A program made the translations under genes and the position numbers. A DNA stretch of 64,000 nucleotides from Cylindrospermum sp. NIES-4074 (GTDB lineage Bacteria; Cyanobacteriota; Cyanobacteriia; Cyanobacteriales; Nostocaceae). Within the stretch, counting starts at the first letter, position 1. Every line of letters starts with the position of its first letter. Location: NCBI GenBank assembly GCA_003994795.1, contig AP018269.1, positions 186,001-250,000 of the forward strand, read 5' to 3'. Below the pieces are notes generated by a model. It had not been told where the DNA came from. It ran no database searches and worked only from the letters and a program-made list of their open reading frames with translations. Positions 45,121 through 55,005 of this stretch are shown piece by piece.

Positions 45121-47388
45121 TCATTTTGGTAGCCGATACATGAGCACTTTTCCTTTCCAATTATCTTCTACAAACACTAAATACTCACCATTGGAACGGC
45201 GAAAAGCGCGAATACCATAAGGGATATCAACCCAACCAGTTTCTCCACCAACTTCTGGGCCTGGTTTTAACTTGTGTACAGGTTCCCCCGTGGCTGCATT
45301 ATAGACATATACCTCTGCGGTTTTTACTGTCGCTGCAAATACATAATCTCCCGCTACACTCATTGCTGCGGTAGACACTTCACGCTTCCCTGTGGTGTCG
45401 TAAGGAATATCAATGCGCGATCGCACTTTGCGATTCCCTTTACTCCAATTATCAAACCGCACAATCTCGGAACCAGCGACTCCAGTATCATCACCAAATG
45501 CTGGATGATCTACAGTAAAGCCTGACAAATACATAGTATCTGTTTTGGGGAAATACTCAATCCGCCGCAAATCAGTAAATAGGCTAGGAGTTTTTTGCTT
45601 TTGCATAGAACTATAAGTATAGATAGGGTTCCCTTTCCCATCTAGTCCCTGTAACGGATAGTGACGGATACCAACACCATCTGGCGATCGCATAGTTTTC
45701 CACACATCCCCTTGACTATCAACCCACCAACCCCCCATATAAGGGTAATCTTGGCTGCTATCATACTCATTTTGGTCAAAAGCGCCATTTCCATTGCGAT
45801 CGCGCCAAATCCATTCCCCTTTAGCTGGTTGATATGGCGGCCAACTTCCAGAAATTGACTTTTTATCTGTGCCATTACTACCCACAAACATCCCAGCAGG
45901 AATCGCAATTTTGCCCTCTGAACCCGGCTGAAAACGATAAATTTGCAGAAAGCCGCCATACATATCAGTGATGTACAAAAAACGCTGGCCTTGAATGCGG
46001 CGCACAAAAGTTGCATCTGGCGATGTATGCAAACGTGGATCTTGGGGATATTTGAAATGATTAAGAGTGTAGTTTTTATAAATCCATTGCTTCCCCGCAG
46101 GTTGACTATAATTCATCAAGTAATGTTCTTGCTTGGTGAATAAATCTACCCCATCAGTTTGAGGATCAGCATCAGCATTATCAACAAAAATTAATCCCAA
46201 CAATTGCCACTGCTGCTTTCCTGACGGCGAAAATTTCCTTAAATCAGTCCCGGATTTATTAAAACCGTTACTATTAATATAAAAATTACCTGCGCCATCT
46301 GTGCCAACTCCCGTCAAACCGTAAAGTTTTAAATTTTGAACTTCACCAGGCACACCTCCATAAATACCACCCTTACTGCCAAAAGTCCCCACCTGTACAG
46401 GCTGATTTTTAATGTTGTAAATCAGCACTTGCTGACGCGGCCCATTTTCTGCAATTAAAAGTCTGCCCTGATTATCAATAGCAATCGCTGTGGGTTCAAT
46501 AACATCTGTAATTTGTTGAGGCAACTTTTTTCCCGTTTGGGAATAATGCCCAACCTTAGCTGGGTTACTACCATTTTTACTATGAATAATCCACAAATTC
46601 CCTTCTTTATCAACAGTGATTGCCCCCGGATTAGCAACAGCAAAGCTGTCTACCTCCTGCATAGCATCACTATTATAAACGTGAATCTTATTTGCAGCAG
46701 AATCACTCACATACAACTTATTACCCGCAATTGCCAAGCCAGTAACTTCACTTGTCTTGCTAGTAATCAACATACTTTTATCCCAACCCCGTCCTCCAGA
46801 AAACGGCGCAGGTTTTCCCGATAAATCATAGCGTCTGACACAATACCAAGTTGTCCCTTTTGGGGGATAATCTTCTTTAGCATTGCCGATTCCACCTTGA
46901 ATCATGGCAATATAAATGTATTTATTATTTGCTATTACAGCTTTACCCCCACCACGACTCCAGCCGTGAGTATCATCAAGAACAGCAATCACTTTACCAT
47001 CTTTATATATTCCCGCTTCTGCTCCAGCTTCATCCCAATGGCTATTAGTATATACAGTGCCATTGCTAGCAACATACATCGCTTCTATATTGTTTTGTAC
47101 CCGCAGTTTTCCACTACCAACACTATTACCAATCCAAGATGTTTTATATGTAGATGCAGCCGTTCCTGTATTAGTCCAGTCTGTGGTTATTCCCAGAGTA
47201 GCAACAATTATCCCCACAATCAGACTGAGTAAAAAGTAAATAAATTTTATTTTTCCTAAACGTCTAATTTGAAATATCTGATTTAGCCTTTGGTTGATTT
47301 TATCGAAATGCGTCACTAATCTATTTTTCATCAAAATCCCCCAAGTGGTATTTTTTCTAAAGCCATCATTTTCAACATAATTATCCAA
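45121..47388 (-). CDS. Membrane-anchored NHL/SMP-30-like beta-propeller protein
   Basis: A 755-residue protein. A cytoplasmic, basic N-terminus is followed by one membrane helix (FIYFLLSLIVGIIVATLGIT, about 49-68), and then an extracytoplasmic beta-propeller. Propeller blades are visible as repeats like EVTGLAIAGNKLYVSDSAAN, AITVDKEGNLWIIHS and PTAIAIDNQGRLLIAENG. A further region (about 500-755) carries an EF-hand-like calcium loop, DRNGNGAFDQNE, and more propeller strands. Start could also be Met20 (47331). It faces the periplasm and may bind or modify glycans; no catalytic motif is recognised. It lies between polysaccharide gene groups but on the opposite strand. Confidence 0.75.
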   Translation of the reverse strand: MDNYVENDGFRKNTTWGILMKNRLVTHFDKINQRLNQIFQIRRLGKIKFIYFLLSLIVGIIVATLGITTDWTNTGTAASTYKTSWIGNSVGSGKLRVQNNIEAMYVASNGTVYTNSHWDEAGAEAGIYKDGKVIAVLDDTHGWSRGGGKAVIANNKYIYIAMIQGGIGNAKEDYPPKGTTWYCVRRYDLSGKPAPFSGGRGWDKSMLITSKTSEVTGLAIAGNKLYVSDSAANKIHVYNSDAMQEVDSFAVANPGAITVDKEGNLWIIHSKNGSNPAKVGHYSQTGKKLPQQITDVIEPTAIAIDNQGRLLIAENGPRQQVLIYNIKNQPVQVGTFGSKGGIYGGVPGEVQNLKLYGLTGVGTDGAGNFYINSNGFNKSGTDLRKFSPSGKQQWQLLGLIFVDNADADPQTDGVDLFTKQEHYLMNYSQPAGKQWIYKNYTLNHFKYPQDPRLHTSPDATFVRRIQGQRFLYITDMYGGFLQIYRFQPGSEGKIAIPAGMFVGSNGTDKKSISGSWPPYQPAKGEWIWRDRNGNGAFDQNEYDSSQDYPYMGGWWVDSQGDVWKTMRSPDGVGIRHYPLQGLDGKGNPIYTYSSMQKQKTPSLFTDLRRIEYFPKTDTMYLSGFTVDHPAFGDDTGVAGSEIVRFDNWSKGNRKVRSRIDIPYDTTGKREVSTAAMSVAGDYVFAATVKTAEVYVYNAATGEPVHKLKPGPEVGGETGWVDIPYGIRAFRRSNGEYLVFVEDNWKGKVLMYRLPK

Positions 47389-48298
47389 AAATGATGAGAT
47401 TCTATGAGTGAAGACTGAACTGTATTGGTTGTAAGTCCACAGAGTTGGACTTTGTTTGTGCAGAAACTAATTCTATGCACCCACTCACGACTGATTGAAG
47501 ATGGCTATATCAAACTCCTGGTAATATTGACTCTTGACTGTAGCGCACCGAGTCTCTTAGTAAGTTCAGAAATGTTAGATTTATTTGCACTTTCTTTCAG
47601 TCGTCTTTAGACGACTTGTGCTATTAGACTCAGAATTCATTCTGAGGCGGGCTAGATGCTAATGAAATAGCTCTGGTAGACATACACATAAACTAGCAAA
47701 TATTTGAAGTTGTGAATAATCTGTTTACGCAAACTTCACAAAACGCACATAATTATTTGGCTTTGAAACTAACAAATGATAAAAATTTTATGTAGAGTAT
47801 TAATATTTACCTTTAAAATGATATTAAATAAGAGTAAATATTCATACTTGATTACTTAAGATTAAATTGCTTTTATCTAGACAATTTTTGCTAGAGGCAT
47901 AGCTAGTAGGACAATTCAGGAAATAGTAAATTTATCTTCAGCAGTATTTCATAGTTAATAAAGGCACAAATTTTAATTTCCTAGTTGACAGGAAAATATA
48001 AATAGTTTATAAATTAGTGTTCTATCTTGCAAATTAATCTTTTAAAACACCTATTATATTCAATTTTGCCCAAAATTAGTTGATGCAAATATACTTTTAT
48101 ATTTAATTTTATCCGGATTTACATTTTAATAGGTTTAATTATTAGACATTGAAGTTTTTAGCATAAATCTGTATACAGCATGACTTTAAAAGTAGCAATC
48201 ATCCATACAATAGCAGGATACAAGTATTGAAAAAAAGCGGTTGAGCTTAGTGTGTTAGCGAACAGACACACGCTCAATACATTAGAGGAGATATATTA
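47389..48298. other. AT-rich intergenic region with two-hairpin element
   Basis: About 900 bases without a gene. At 47599-47645 two adjacent perfect hairpins occur: AGTCGTCT-TT-AGACGACT and TCAGAAT-TC-ATTCTGA. From 47700 to 48240 it is extremely AT-rich and probably holds the promoter of the next glycosyltransferase. AGAGGAGA at about 48283-48290 is the ribosome-binding site of that gene. Confidence 0.6.
47599..47645. repeat. Two-hairpin dispersed element
   Basis: AGTCGTCT (47599-47606) pairs with AGACGACT (47609-47616), and TCAGAAT (47630-47636) pairs with ATTCTGA (47639-47645). The design equals that of the elements at 23703-23755 and 54409-54454. Confidence 0.65.
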
Positions 48299-49468
48299 GT
48301 GGAAGGTAAAAAAGAAAATTTTGGTTCAGCGTCTGCATCGATTCTGACATTGGGATTAGGCTGGTTTCCCAAAAGTCCTGGAGGATTGGAAAGATATATT
48401 TATGAACTAACTCATAAATTAGCAGCTAATCAAGACCAAGTAGAATTATGTGGAGTTGGTCTACCAGAAACTGAAGAAAACTTGCCGCTCAAACTGACTA
48501 ATTTGGCATCTCCAAATAGTGCAATTTGGCAAAGGTTGTGGTCGATTCGCAGTAATTTTCAGAAAACAAGAACAGGCAAACCTGATGCAATTAATTTACA
48601 TTTTGCATTATACAGTTTTCCCCTATTGGATATTTTGCCTAAAGGAGTACCAATTACTTTTAACTTTCATGGACCCTGGTCATCAGAAAGCAAGCAGGAG
48701 GTAGAGGACAAAAAACTTAGTATTTTTCTGAAGCGTTGGCTGATAGAACAAACTACTTATAACCGCTGCGATCGCTTTATTGTTCTTAGTAAAGCTTTTG
48801 GTAATATTTTACATCAACAATATCAAATTCCCTGGAACAAAATTCATGTTATCCCCGGTGGAGTCGATATTAATCACTTTCAAACCAGCTTCTCACCCGA
48901 AGATGCGCGTACAAAGCTAGGTTGGCCCAGTAATCGCCGAATTTTATTTACATCCCGTCGCTTAGTGCATCGTACGGGAATTGACAAATTGTTAGAAGCA
49001 TTAGCTATAATTAAACCCAGAATTCCTGAGATTTGGTTAGCAATTGCCGGTCGCGGTCATCTCCAAGCTACACTCCAACAGCAGGCTAAAGAATTAGGAT
49101 TAGAGGATAACGTTAAATTTTTAGGTTTTTTACCTGATGAACAGTTACCTTTAGCTTATCAAGCCGCCGATTTAACTGTAATGCCAAGTCAATCTTTTGA
49201 AGGATTTGGATTAGCAATTATTGAATCTTTAGCCTGTGGTACTCCTGTTTTATGCACTCCTGTTGGGGGAATGCCGGAAATATTACAAGGCTTTTCACCA
49301 GATTTAATTACTGATTCTCCCAGCACTTCAGATATTGCCGATAAATTGGAACAGGTGCTGCTAGAAAAAATTGCCATACCTTCACGAGAAGAATGTCGTC
49401 AGTACACAACAAAGAACTACGATTGGGCTAATATTGCCCAGCAAGTAAGGCAAGTTCTCTTAGCTTAA
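48299..49468 (+). CDS. Glycosyltransferase family 4 protein
   Basis: A 389-residue GT-B enzyme with a GTG start preceded by AGAGGAGA. Acceptor-side loop: LGLGWFPKSPGGLERYIYEL. Donor-side motifs: ILFTSRRLVHRTGIDKLLEAL, LAIAGRGHLQATL and MPSQSFEGFGLAIIESLACG with CTPVGGMPEIL. The sequence FNFHGPWSSES and FIVLSKAFGNIL are also typical of the family. It may continue the polysaccharide work of the island from a separate transcription unit. Confidence 0.9.
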   Translation: MEGKKENFGSASASILTLGLGWFPKSPGGLERYIYELTHKLAANQDQVELCGVGLPETEENLPLKLTNLASPNSAIWQRLWSIRSNFQKTRTGKPDAINLHFALYSFPLLDILPKGVPITFNFHGPWSSESKQEVEDKKLSIFLKRWLIEQTTYNRCDRFIVLSKAFGNILHQQYQIPWNKIHVIPGGVDINHFQTSFSPEDARTKLGWPSNRRILFTSRRLVHRTGIDKLLEALAIIKPRIPEIWLAIAGRGHLQATLQQQAKELGLEDNVKFLGFLPDEQLPLAYQAADLTVMPSQSFEGFGLAIIESLACGTPVLCTPVGGMPEILQGFSPDLITDSPSTSDIADKLEQVLLEKIAIPSREECRQYTTKNYDWANIAQQVRQVLLA

Positions 49469-49502
49469 ATTAGTGTAAGACTAATCCACTTTCATAAATT
49501 AT

Positions 49503-49556
49503 TCCGTAGGGCGGGCGTCTCGCCTGCCCGCGAACAGGCGTCTCGCCTGTTCTACA
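49503..49556. repeat. Tandem hairpins (GGGCGTCTCGCC / GAACAGGCG...CGCCTGTTC)
   Basis: Two hairpins in a row between the glycosyltransferase genes: GGGCGGGCG-TCT-CGCCTGCCC (about 49509-49529, one G-U pair) and GAACAGGCG-TCT-CGCCTGTTC (49532-49552, perfect 9-bp stem). They share the loop GCGTCTCGCC. It is an intergenic dispersed repeat and could also slow transcription. Confidence 0.75.
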
Positions 49557-49627
49557 AAATATGCGGAATATTTTTGAATGACTTCACTTATTATTTAATT
49601 TGGGGTGGAGTATCCCCAGGAGATTTT

Positions 49628-50782
49628 ATGAAAATTCTTTTTTTAGACCAAAGTGGTAAACCGGGCGGTGCAGAATTATGTTTAATGGATATTGCTAAAC
49701 CCTATGGAGATAACGCCCTTGTTGGTTTATTTGCAGATGGTGATTTTAAAAATTTACTCCAGCAGCAGCAAATCCCAGTAGAAGTATTAGCAACGCAATC
49801 AATCCAAGTTCGTAAACAAAGCAGTTTGTTACAAGCATTGGGAAGCGTGGGACAACTTACACCATTAATTAATAAAGTAATTCAAAGAGCTAGAAAGTAT
49901 GATTTAATTTATGCAAATACACAAAAAGCATTAGTAGTCGGGGCGATTGCTAGTTTTTTTGCTCGTCGTCCTCTAGTCTATCATTTACACGATATTCTTT
50001 CCTCAGAACATTTTAGCAAAACTAATTTGCGCGTTGCTGTCACTTTAGCAAATCGTTTCGCTTCGTTGGTAATAGCAAATTCCCAAGCTAGTAAAAAAGC
50101 ATTTCTACAAGCGGGAGGGCAACCAGAATTAATTGAAGTTGTCTACAACGGCTTTGAACCTAAAAAATATCAAACTTCTGAAGAAGATATCAGACAATTA
50201 CAGCAAGAATTAGGGTTTAAAGATAAATTTGTAGTTGGACACTTTAGCCGTCTCGCACCTTGGAAAGGGCAACATATTTTAATTTCTGCAATTGCCAAAT
50301 CTCCACCACAAGTAACAGCAATATTAGTCGGTGATGCCTTATTTGGTGAACAAGATTATGTTCAAGAGTTACACCAACAAGTTGCTGAATTGGGGTTAGA
50401 AAACCGAGTGAGGTTTTTAGGATTTCGCTCAGATATTCCTCAATTAATGTCAGCTTGTAATTTAGTTGCTCATACCTCAACCGCACCAGAACCCTTTGGT
50501 AGAGTAATTGTTGAGGCTATGCTTTGCGGAACACCTGTAGTTGCAGCTAAAGCAGGCGGAGCAATAGAATTAGTAGAACCAGGAATTAATGGTTTTCTAG
50601 TCACACCAGGAGAACCCCAGGAACTAACAGAAATCATTAATATTTGTTTGCAAGAAACAGAAAAAACAGTAACTATGGCTAATCATGCCAGAACTACCGC
50701 CAGTCAAAATTTTGATGTGACAACTATTAATCAGCAAATTTCTCAACTGCTAAAAACAGTAGACTTGTTACACAAATCCTAA
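49628..50782 (+). CDS. Glycosyltransferase family 4 protein
   Basis: A 384-residue GT-B enzyme. It starts MKILFLDQSGKPGGAELCLM, the acceptor-side loop; the donor domain shows VGHFSRLAPWKGQHILISAI, AILVGDALFGEQDYV and HTSTAPEPFGRVIVEAMLCG with AAKAGGAIELV. ATG 49628 is chosen since AGGAG precedes it by about five bases and the family motif begins there; the frame stays open to a TTG at 49574. The product is a cytoplasmic or membrane-associated transferase, probably for exopolysaccharide. Confidence 0.9.
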   Translation: MKILFLDQSGKPGGAELCLMDIAKPYGDNALVGLFADGDFKNLLQQQQIPVEVLATQSIQVRKQSSLLQALGSVGQLTPLINKVIQRARKYDLIYANTQKALVVGAIASFFARRPLVYHLHDILSSEHFSKTNLRVAVTLANRFASLVIANSQASKKAFLQAGGQPELIEVVYNGFEPKKYQTSEEDIRQLQQELGFKDKFVVGHFSRLAPWKGQHILISAIAKSPPQVTAILVGDALFGEQDYVQELHQQVAELGLENRVRFLGFRSDIPQLMSACNLVAHTSTAPEPFGRVIVEAMLCGTPVVAAKAGGAIELVEPGINGFLVTPGEPQELTEIINICLQETEKTVTMANHARTTASQNFDVTTINQQISQLLKTVDLLHKS

Positions 50783-50813
50783 CTTAAAAAGACAATTTGC
50801 AAACACCTCTTTA

Positions 50814-50850
50814 TCTGTGTAGCCTTCGGCAAGCCGCTTTGCGTCTACAT
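50814..50850. repeat. Small dispersed repeat inserted in a TCTGTGT-type repeat
   Basis: CTGTGTAG is split from ACATCTGTGTTCATCTGTGG by CCTTCGGCAAGCCGCTTTGC plus GTCT. The flanks look like one TCTGTG tandem repeat interrupted by a short insert. Confidence 0.5.
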
Positions 50851-50913
50851 CTGTGTTCATCTGTGGTTCCATTTTCCTAAAATTCATCTTCCCAGAAAAC
50901 CAACAAATAACCT

Positions 50914-51813
50914 TTATTCCTGTTTTCTCTCTGCCACCCTCAACTTAGCCGATCGCGATCGCGCATTTTCTCTAATCTCCTCATCCCCAGCAATAATTGG
51001 CTTTTTTGTCAAGACTCGCAATAAAGGCGAATTTCGCAAACCATGCTTCACTAAACGGTCTTCGAGACTGTGAAAACTAATAACCACAATTCTGCCACCA
51101 GGAACCAGAGACTTAGGCGCTTTATCTATCAAAGTTTCCAGCACTTTTAACTCATCATTGACAGCAATCCGCAAAGCTTGGAAAACCCTGGTAGCCGGGT
51201 GGATTCTGCCATAACGATATTTAGGGGGAACAGAATATGCGATCGCCGCAGCTAACTCTGTAGTCGTTGCAAACGGGCGCTTTTCCACAATTCGCCGCGC
51301 AATTCGCCGCGAAAGCCGTTCCTCACCATACTTAAAGAAAATTTCCGCTAATTCTCCCTCATCCCATTCATTAATCACATCAGCCGCCGTCAACCCCTGC
51401 TGACGGTTCATTCGCATATCCAAATTTGCTGTATGCCGAAAACTAAAACCCCGTTCTGGGTGATCTAAATGGTAAGAACTCACCCCCAAATCCGCGAGAA
51501 TCCCATCGTAAGTATTAAGTGGAAACTCGTATTTAGAAAAATTTGTCTGGATAAATTTTACCCGCTCCCCAAACTCAGCTAAGTGCTGTTGCGCCGCTGC
51601 TAAAGCATCCTCATCTTGGTCAATTGCCGTTAGCTGCACATCCTCAGCCGCTTCTAAAATTAAGCGACTGTGACCACCACCGCCCACCGTCGCGTCTAAA
51701 TAATGCCCACCGGGACGGATCGCCAAACCCTCAATTACCTCACGAGGCAATACGGGAATATGGGAAAATATAGGTGCTTCTAAATCCAGTGGTGCTTGTG
51801 AATCTGATTTCAT
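50914..51813 (-). CDS. rsmH: 16S rRNA (cytosine(1402)-N(4))-methyltransferase
   Basis: A 299-residue SAM-dependent methyltransferase (RsmH, formerly MraW) that methylates C1402 of 16S rRNA in the ribosomal P site. Motifs: [31 protein letters not shown] (SAM loop), [53 protein letters not shown] and [14 protein letters not shown]. The preferred start is MKSDSQ (51813); an upstream ATG at 51873 would overlap the HNH gene by 26 bases. The length then fits the family (about 300). Confidence 0.96.
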   Translation of the reverse strand: MKSDSQAPLDLEAPIFSHIPVLPREVIEGLAIRPGGHYLDATVGGGGHSRLILEAAEDVQLTAIDQDEDALAAAQQHLAEFGERVKFIQTNFSKYEFPLNTYDGILADLGVSSYHLDHPERGFSFRHTANLDMRMNRQQGLTAADVINEWDEGELAEIFFKYGEERLSRRIARRIVEKRPFATTTELAAAIAYSVPPKYRYGRIHPATRVFQALRIAVNDELKVLETLIDKAPKSLVPGGRIVVISFHSLEDRLVKHGLRNSPLLRVLTKKPIIAGDEEIRENARSRSAKLRVAERKQE

Positions 51814-51847
51814 CTTTAATTTATTAATAATAGAAATTAAGCATTTT

Positions 51848-52300
51848 TTATTCTTGTTGACATGGATCATCAACAGGTGGATGCCAACCTGCTGTTAACC
51901 AAAGTTGGCGAGAATTTAAAATAAACCCATCATCATGATTTTGATCATTAAAATCAAAACGATTACAAGTCGCACGACCTGTAGGGGTTGTTCCCAAAAT
52001 ATTTAACCCATTTTTTGTCCATATAAAATGCTCTGACCAATTTTGATTTCTAGGATTAAATAACGGAACTTCTGTTCGTTGTTCTGGGTCAACCCCAGTT
52101 GTAAAGTTATACCGCCTTTGATTACAACGATGACAAGCTAAAGCCAAATTATTGAGGTCATCTGAGCCTCCTAAAGATTGGGGAATAACATGATCAATGG
52201 TGAATGGTGTTGCATTTGATCGTTCTGGTGAGTGGCAATATTCACACAAGTATTTTGCCCTTTTGCGGACGTTTAAACGAACAAAATTATTGATACCCAC
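51848..52300 (-). CDS. HNH endonuclease
   Basis: A 150-residue protein with a complete HNH domain: CEYCHSP (first Cys pair), [22 protein letters not shown] (catalytic His, Asn), CHRCNQRR (second Cys pair). These small stand-alone nucleases cut DNA and occur in mobile elements and in anti-phage or toxin modules. A C-terminal tail of about 65 residues ([20 protein letters not shown]...) is shared by many cyanobacterial HNH proteins. The upstream 76-residue gene ends 3 bases before it, so both form an operon. Regulation is unknown. Confidence 0.9.
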   Translation of the reverse strand: MGINNFVRLNVRKRAKYLCEYCHSPERSNATPFTIDHVIPQSLGGSDDLNNLALACHRCNQRRYNFTTGVDPEQRTEVPLFNPRNQNWSEHFIWTKNGLNILGTTPTGRATCNRFDFNDQNHDDGFILNSRQLWLTAGWHPPVDDPCQQE

Positions 52301-52303
52301 AAT

Positions 52304-52534
52304 TTAAGAAGCGAGTTTAGCGTTGATAAAACTAAAGATTTTCTCTAATTCCAATAAACCAGCTAATTCTGCTTGTTCATCTGGATTAAGTAAATTTTCT
52401 TTATTCTTTTCTAAAAGTTCCTCTAGACGAATCTGTAATTCTTCAGTGAAAGAAAAAGGACGAAATTGATCAGCAAGATTGAGGTTGATTCCATTTGGTA
52501 GCCAAGATGAAGGCTGTTTCATCAATTCTTTCAT
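52304..52534 (-). CDS. Small protein paired with HNH endonuclease
   Basis: A 76-residue protein, mostly alpha-helical in its second half (EELQIRLEELLEKNKENLLN and DEQAELAGLLELEKIFSFIN), with an N-terminal part PSSWLPNGINLNLADQFRPF. No DNA-binding fold is obvious. It starts 3 bases upstream of the HNH gene, so the two are cotranscribed, and it resembles small antitoxin or accessory proteins in size and charge. The function is inferred only from context. Confidence 0.6.
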   Translation of the reverse strand: MKELMKQPSSWLPNGINLNLADQFRPFSFTEELQIRLEELLEKNKENLLNPDEQAELAGLLELEKIFSFINAKLAS

Positions 52535-53165
52535 AAATATCTCCCTATTTCATCTTCTTAGTCCGCGCAAGACTTTCCCGAACTTTGTTTGTGTAGTCGC
52601 AAATTCCATTTGCTGGGGCTTAAATGGATAATAACTAAATCACACCTGATAAAAGTAGTTTGCTTCTCTTGCTTTGCGCCTCTGCGCTACGCCAGTTGCT
52701 TTATCTCATGCAGAGCCGCTCAACGCACTGGCTCCTCTGCATGATATATAAAAATTAACCATAGAATTTAACTTGGTCGATTATAAATTAAATCTATCTT
52801 ACTACCAGTAAAAAAACAGCAAAATCACTAACTCATTGATGTAACCTGGGTTGAGTCAATACCACTCATCGGATCTCTCTTGCCAATCCCCACTGAACAC
52901 ATGAAAAAATTCCTACACCCCAAGCCTTTGAACAACGAGCTTCCCTATAATAATTGAAGAAGTGCAACAAAATTAAACATCAAGTACAAGCCCGACCCAG
53001 CTACCCCCTCTCCAACATAACCTTGTAGGGGCAATATCTAAATGACCCCTACAAACCAGAACTTGGCAGACACGATCAATCGAGTCTGGTTGGCATCTTG
53101 GCGGTTCAATACAAAATCTTGCCTTCGGCACGCTACGCGAACACAACGGGAGAACACAAAAATTT
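52535..53165. other. Intergenic region upstream of ndhH with repeats
   Basis: About 630 bases without a gene. At 52707-52743 a 9-bp inverted repeat, CATGCAGAG and CTCTGCATG, flanks a CCGCTCAACGCACTGGCTC repeat core. At about 53110-53150 a small dispersed repeat (CCTTCGGCACGCTACGCGAA) sits just before the ndhH start and may separate gene and native promoter. The region between is AT-rich and probably holds the ndhH promoter. Confidence 0.55.
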
Positions 53166-54350
53166 ATGACCAGACTAGAAACCCGCACTGAACCAATGGT
53201 GCTAAATATGGGGCCTCACCATCCCTCAATGCACGGGGTTCTGCGGCTAATTGTCACCCTGGATGGCGAGGATGTCGTTGACTGTGAACCAGTCATTGGC
53301 TACCTACACCGGGGAATGGAGAAAATAGCAGAAAACCGCACCACTATAATGTATGTCCCCTACGTCAGTCGTTGGGACTACGCAGCGGGAATGTTTAACG
53401 AAGCCGTCACCGTCAACGCCCCAGAAAAACTAGCAGGAGTCGCTGTCCCCAAACGCGCCAGCTACATCCGCGTGATTATGCTGGAACTCAACCGCATCGC
53501 CAACCATTTGCTATGGTTTGGCCCCTTCCTCGCTGACGTAGGCGCTCAAACTCCTTTCTTCTACCAATTCCGAGAACGGGAGATGATTTACGACTTATGG
53601 GAAGCTGCTACAGGCTATCGCATGGTTAATAACAACTACTTCCGCGTCGGTGGTGTAGCAGTTGATTTACCATACGGTTGGGTAGATAAGTGTCTAGAAT
53701 TCTGTGACTACTTATTGCCCAAAATTGATGAGTACGAACGCTTAGTCACCGATAACCCCATTTTCCGACGTCGTGTTGAAGGTATTGGCACCATCACCCG
53801 CGAGGAAGCGATTAACTGGGGGCTTTCTGGCCCCATGTTACGCGCTTCTGGCGTCAAGTGGGACTTGCGGAAAGTTGACCACTATGAAAGTTACGACGAC
53901 TTCGACTGGGACGTGCATTGGGAAACAGCCGGTGATTGCTTTGCCCGTTACGTAGTGCGGATGCGGGAAATGCGCGAATCTGTGAAGATTATTCGCCAAG
54001 CGATCAAAGGTTTACCTGGCGGCCCTTACGAAAACCTAGAAGCCAAGCGGATGATGGCAGGGAAAAAATCTGAATGGGATGCTTTTGATTACCAATACAT
54101 CGGTAAGAAAGTTTCTCCTTCCTTTAAGATTCCCAAAGGTGAAATCTACTCCCGTGTCGAAAGCGGCAAAGGTGAACTTGGCATTTATCTAGTTGGTGAT
54201 GATAATGTCTTCCCTTGGCGCTGGAAAATTCGCCCAGCCGATTTCAACAATCTCCAAATTGTGCCTTCTTTACTGCGAGGAATGAAGGTTGCAGATATTG
54301 TCGTCATCCTTGGCAGCGTTGACGTAATCATGGGATCTGTTGACAGATAA
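53166..54350 (+). CDS. ndhH: NAD(P)H-quinone oxidoreductase subunit H
   Basis: A 394-residue subunit of NDH-1, the thylakoid complex for respiration and cyclic electron flow. The full sequence is present: [20 protein letters not shown] (residues about 11-30), [40 protein letters not shown], then [20 protein letters not shown], a C-terminal [14 protein letters not shown], and terminal [12 protein letters not shown]. It is homologous to bacterial NuoD. As in many cyanobacteria it stands alone and not in the ndhA-I-G-E operon. Confidence 0.98.
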   Translation: MTRLETRTEPMVLNMGPHHPSMHGVLRLIVTLDGEDVVDCEPVIGYLHRGMEKIAENRTTIMYVPYVSRWDYAAGMFNEAVTVNAPEKLAGVAVPKRASYIRVIMLELNRIANHLLWFGPFLADVGAQTPFFYQFREREMIYDLWEAATGYRMVNNNYFRVGGVAVDLPYGWVDKCLEFCDYLLPKIDEYERLVTDNPIFRRRVEGIGTITREEAINWGLSGPMLRASGVKWDLRKVDHYESYDDFDWDVHWETAGDCFARYVVRMREMRESVKIIRQAIKGLPGGPYENLEAKRMMAGKKSEWDAFDYQYIGKKVSPSFKIPKGEIYSRVESGKGELGIYLVGDDNVFPWRWKIRPADFNNLQIVPSLLRGMKVADIVVILGSVDVIMGSVDR

Positions 54351-54357
54351 TTGTCTT

Positions 54358-54385
54358 GGGGTGGGTACTGCCCACCCCATAATTT
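54358..54385 (+). terminator. Terminator after ndhH
   Basis: A perfect 8-bp stem, GGGGTGGG (54358-54365) and CCCACCCC (54371-54378), with a 5-base loop, starts 8 bases after the ndhH stop codon and is followed by ATAATTTT. The T-run is weak but the position fits a transcription terminator. Confidence 0.65.
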
Positions 54386-54408
54386 TAAACAATATTAACA
54401 AGTCCTAA

Positions 54409-54454
54409 CGACTAGAAGTCGCGGCTACACAAACAAAGTCCGCCTACGCGGACT
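54409..54454. repeat. Two-hairpin dispersed element
   Basis: CGACT-AGA-AGTCG (54409-54421) is followed by AGTCCGC-CTAC-GCGGACT (54437-54454). The same paired-hairpin plan appears at 23703-23755 and 47599-47645. Confidence 0.7.
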
Positions 54455-54538
54455 AAATGTATAAAAATTATTTTAGGCTTTGAAAGAATGAAATATCCCT
54501 GAATGTTAAGATTAAGAAATATTGATTATCTAGTCTAT

Positions 54539-55003
54539 TCAAATACTCTCTTCTAAAACCTTACTTTTATACTTTATAAGCTCACGGCTGTTATCCCCAT
54601 TCTGTTGCTTGAGCCGTTTCTTAAGTTTAATTTCAATAGAACTGTTAATATCAGGGGTTGGGTTTTTATTCAATACAACACGTGCATAACATTTGAAATC
54701 TGGCATTGTAGGGAGCAATTTATCAAGAGAAGAATCTATTTGTCTAATTGCTTCTTTTAAATCACTACCTTTTAATTCTACAAAAAATGCTAATTTATCT
54801 TGACAAGACAAGATTAAGTAATCGCACTTTTTTCCTTCTTTATCTATGATTAAACAGCCATCTACCCTGATTTTACAAATTTCCTGCTCAGTTGAATTAT
54901 TTAGTCTATATTCCTGCTTATTTTTAGAATCTCTTGCAACTATTCTTCGTCTTGTATCACAATATTCTGTACATTCACTTTCTCTAAATAAATCGTTACA
55001 CAT
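54539..55003 (-). CDS. Putative PD-(D/E)XK-like nuclease partner protein
   Basis: A 154-residue protein. The central part has a candidate PD-(D/E)XK core: Asp61 (KKCDYLILS), then Glu76-Leu-Lys78 in FFVELKG, with an upstream acidic helix (STEQEICKI, Glu39/41). Spacing of 15 residues between the acidic strand residues fits the fold. A Gln/Lys helical region follows (LKEAIRQIDSSLDKLL). It starts 2 bases beyond the stop codon of the upstream ATPase gene, so the two are cotranscribed and probably translationally coupled. I do not recognise a named family. The nuclease call is by motif only. Confidence 0.5.
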   Translation of the reverse strand: MCNDLFRESECTEYCDTRRRIVARDSKNKQEYRLNNSTEQEICKIRVDGCLIIDKEGKKCDYLILSCQDKLAFFVELKGSDLKEAIRQIDSSLDKLLPTMPDFKCYARVVLNKNPTPDINSSIEIKLKKRLKQQNGDNSRELIKYKSKVLEESI

Positions 55004-55005
55004 AC

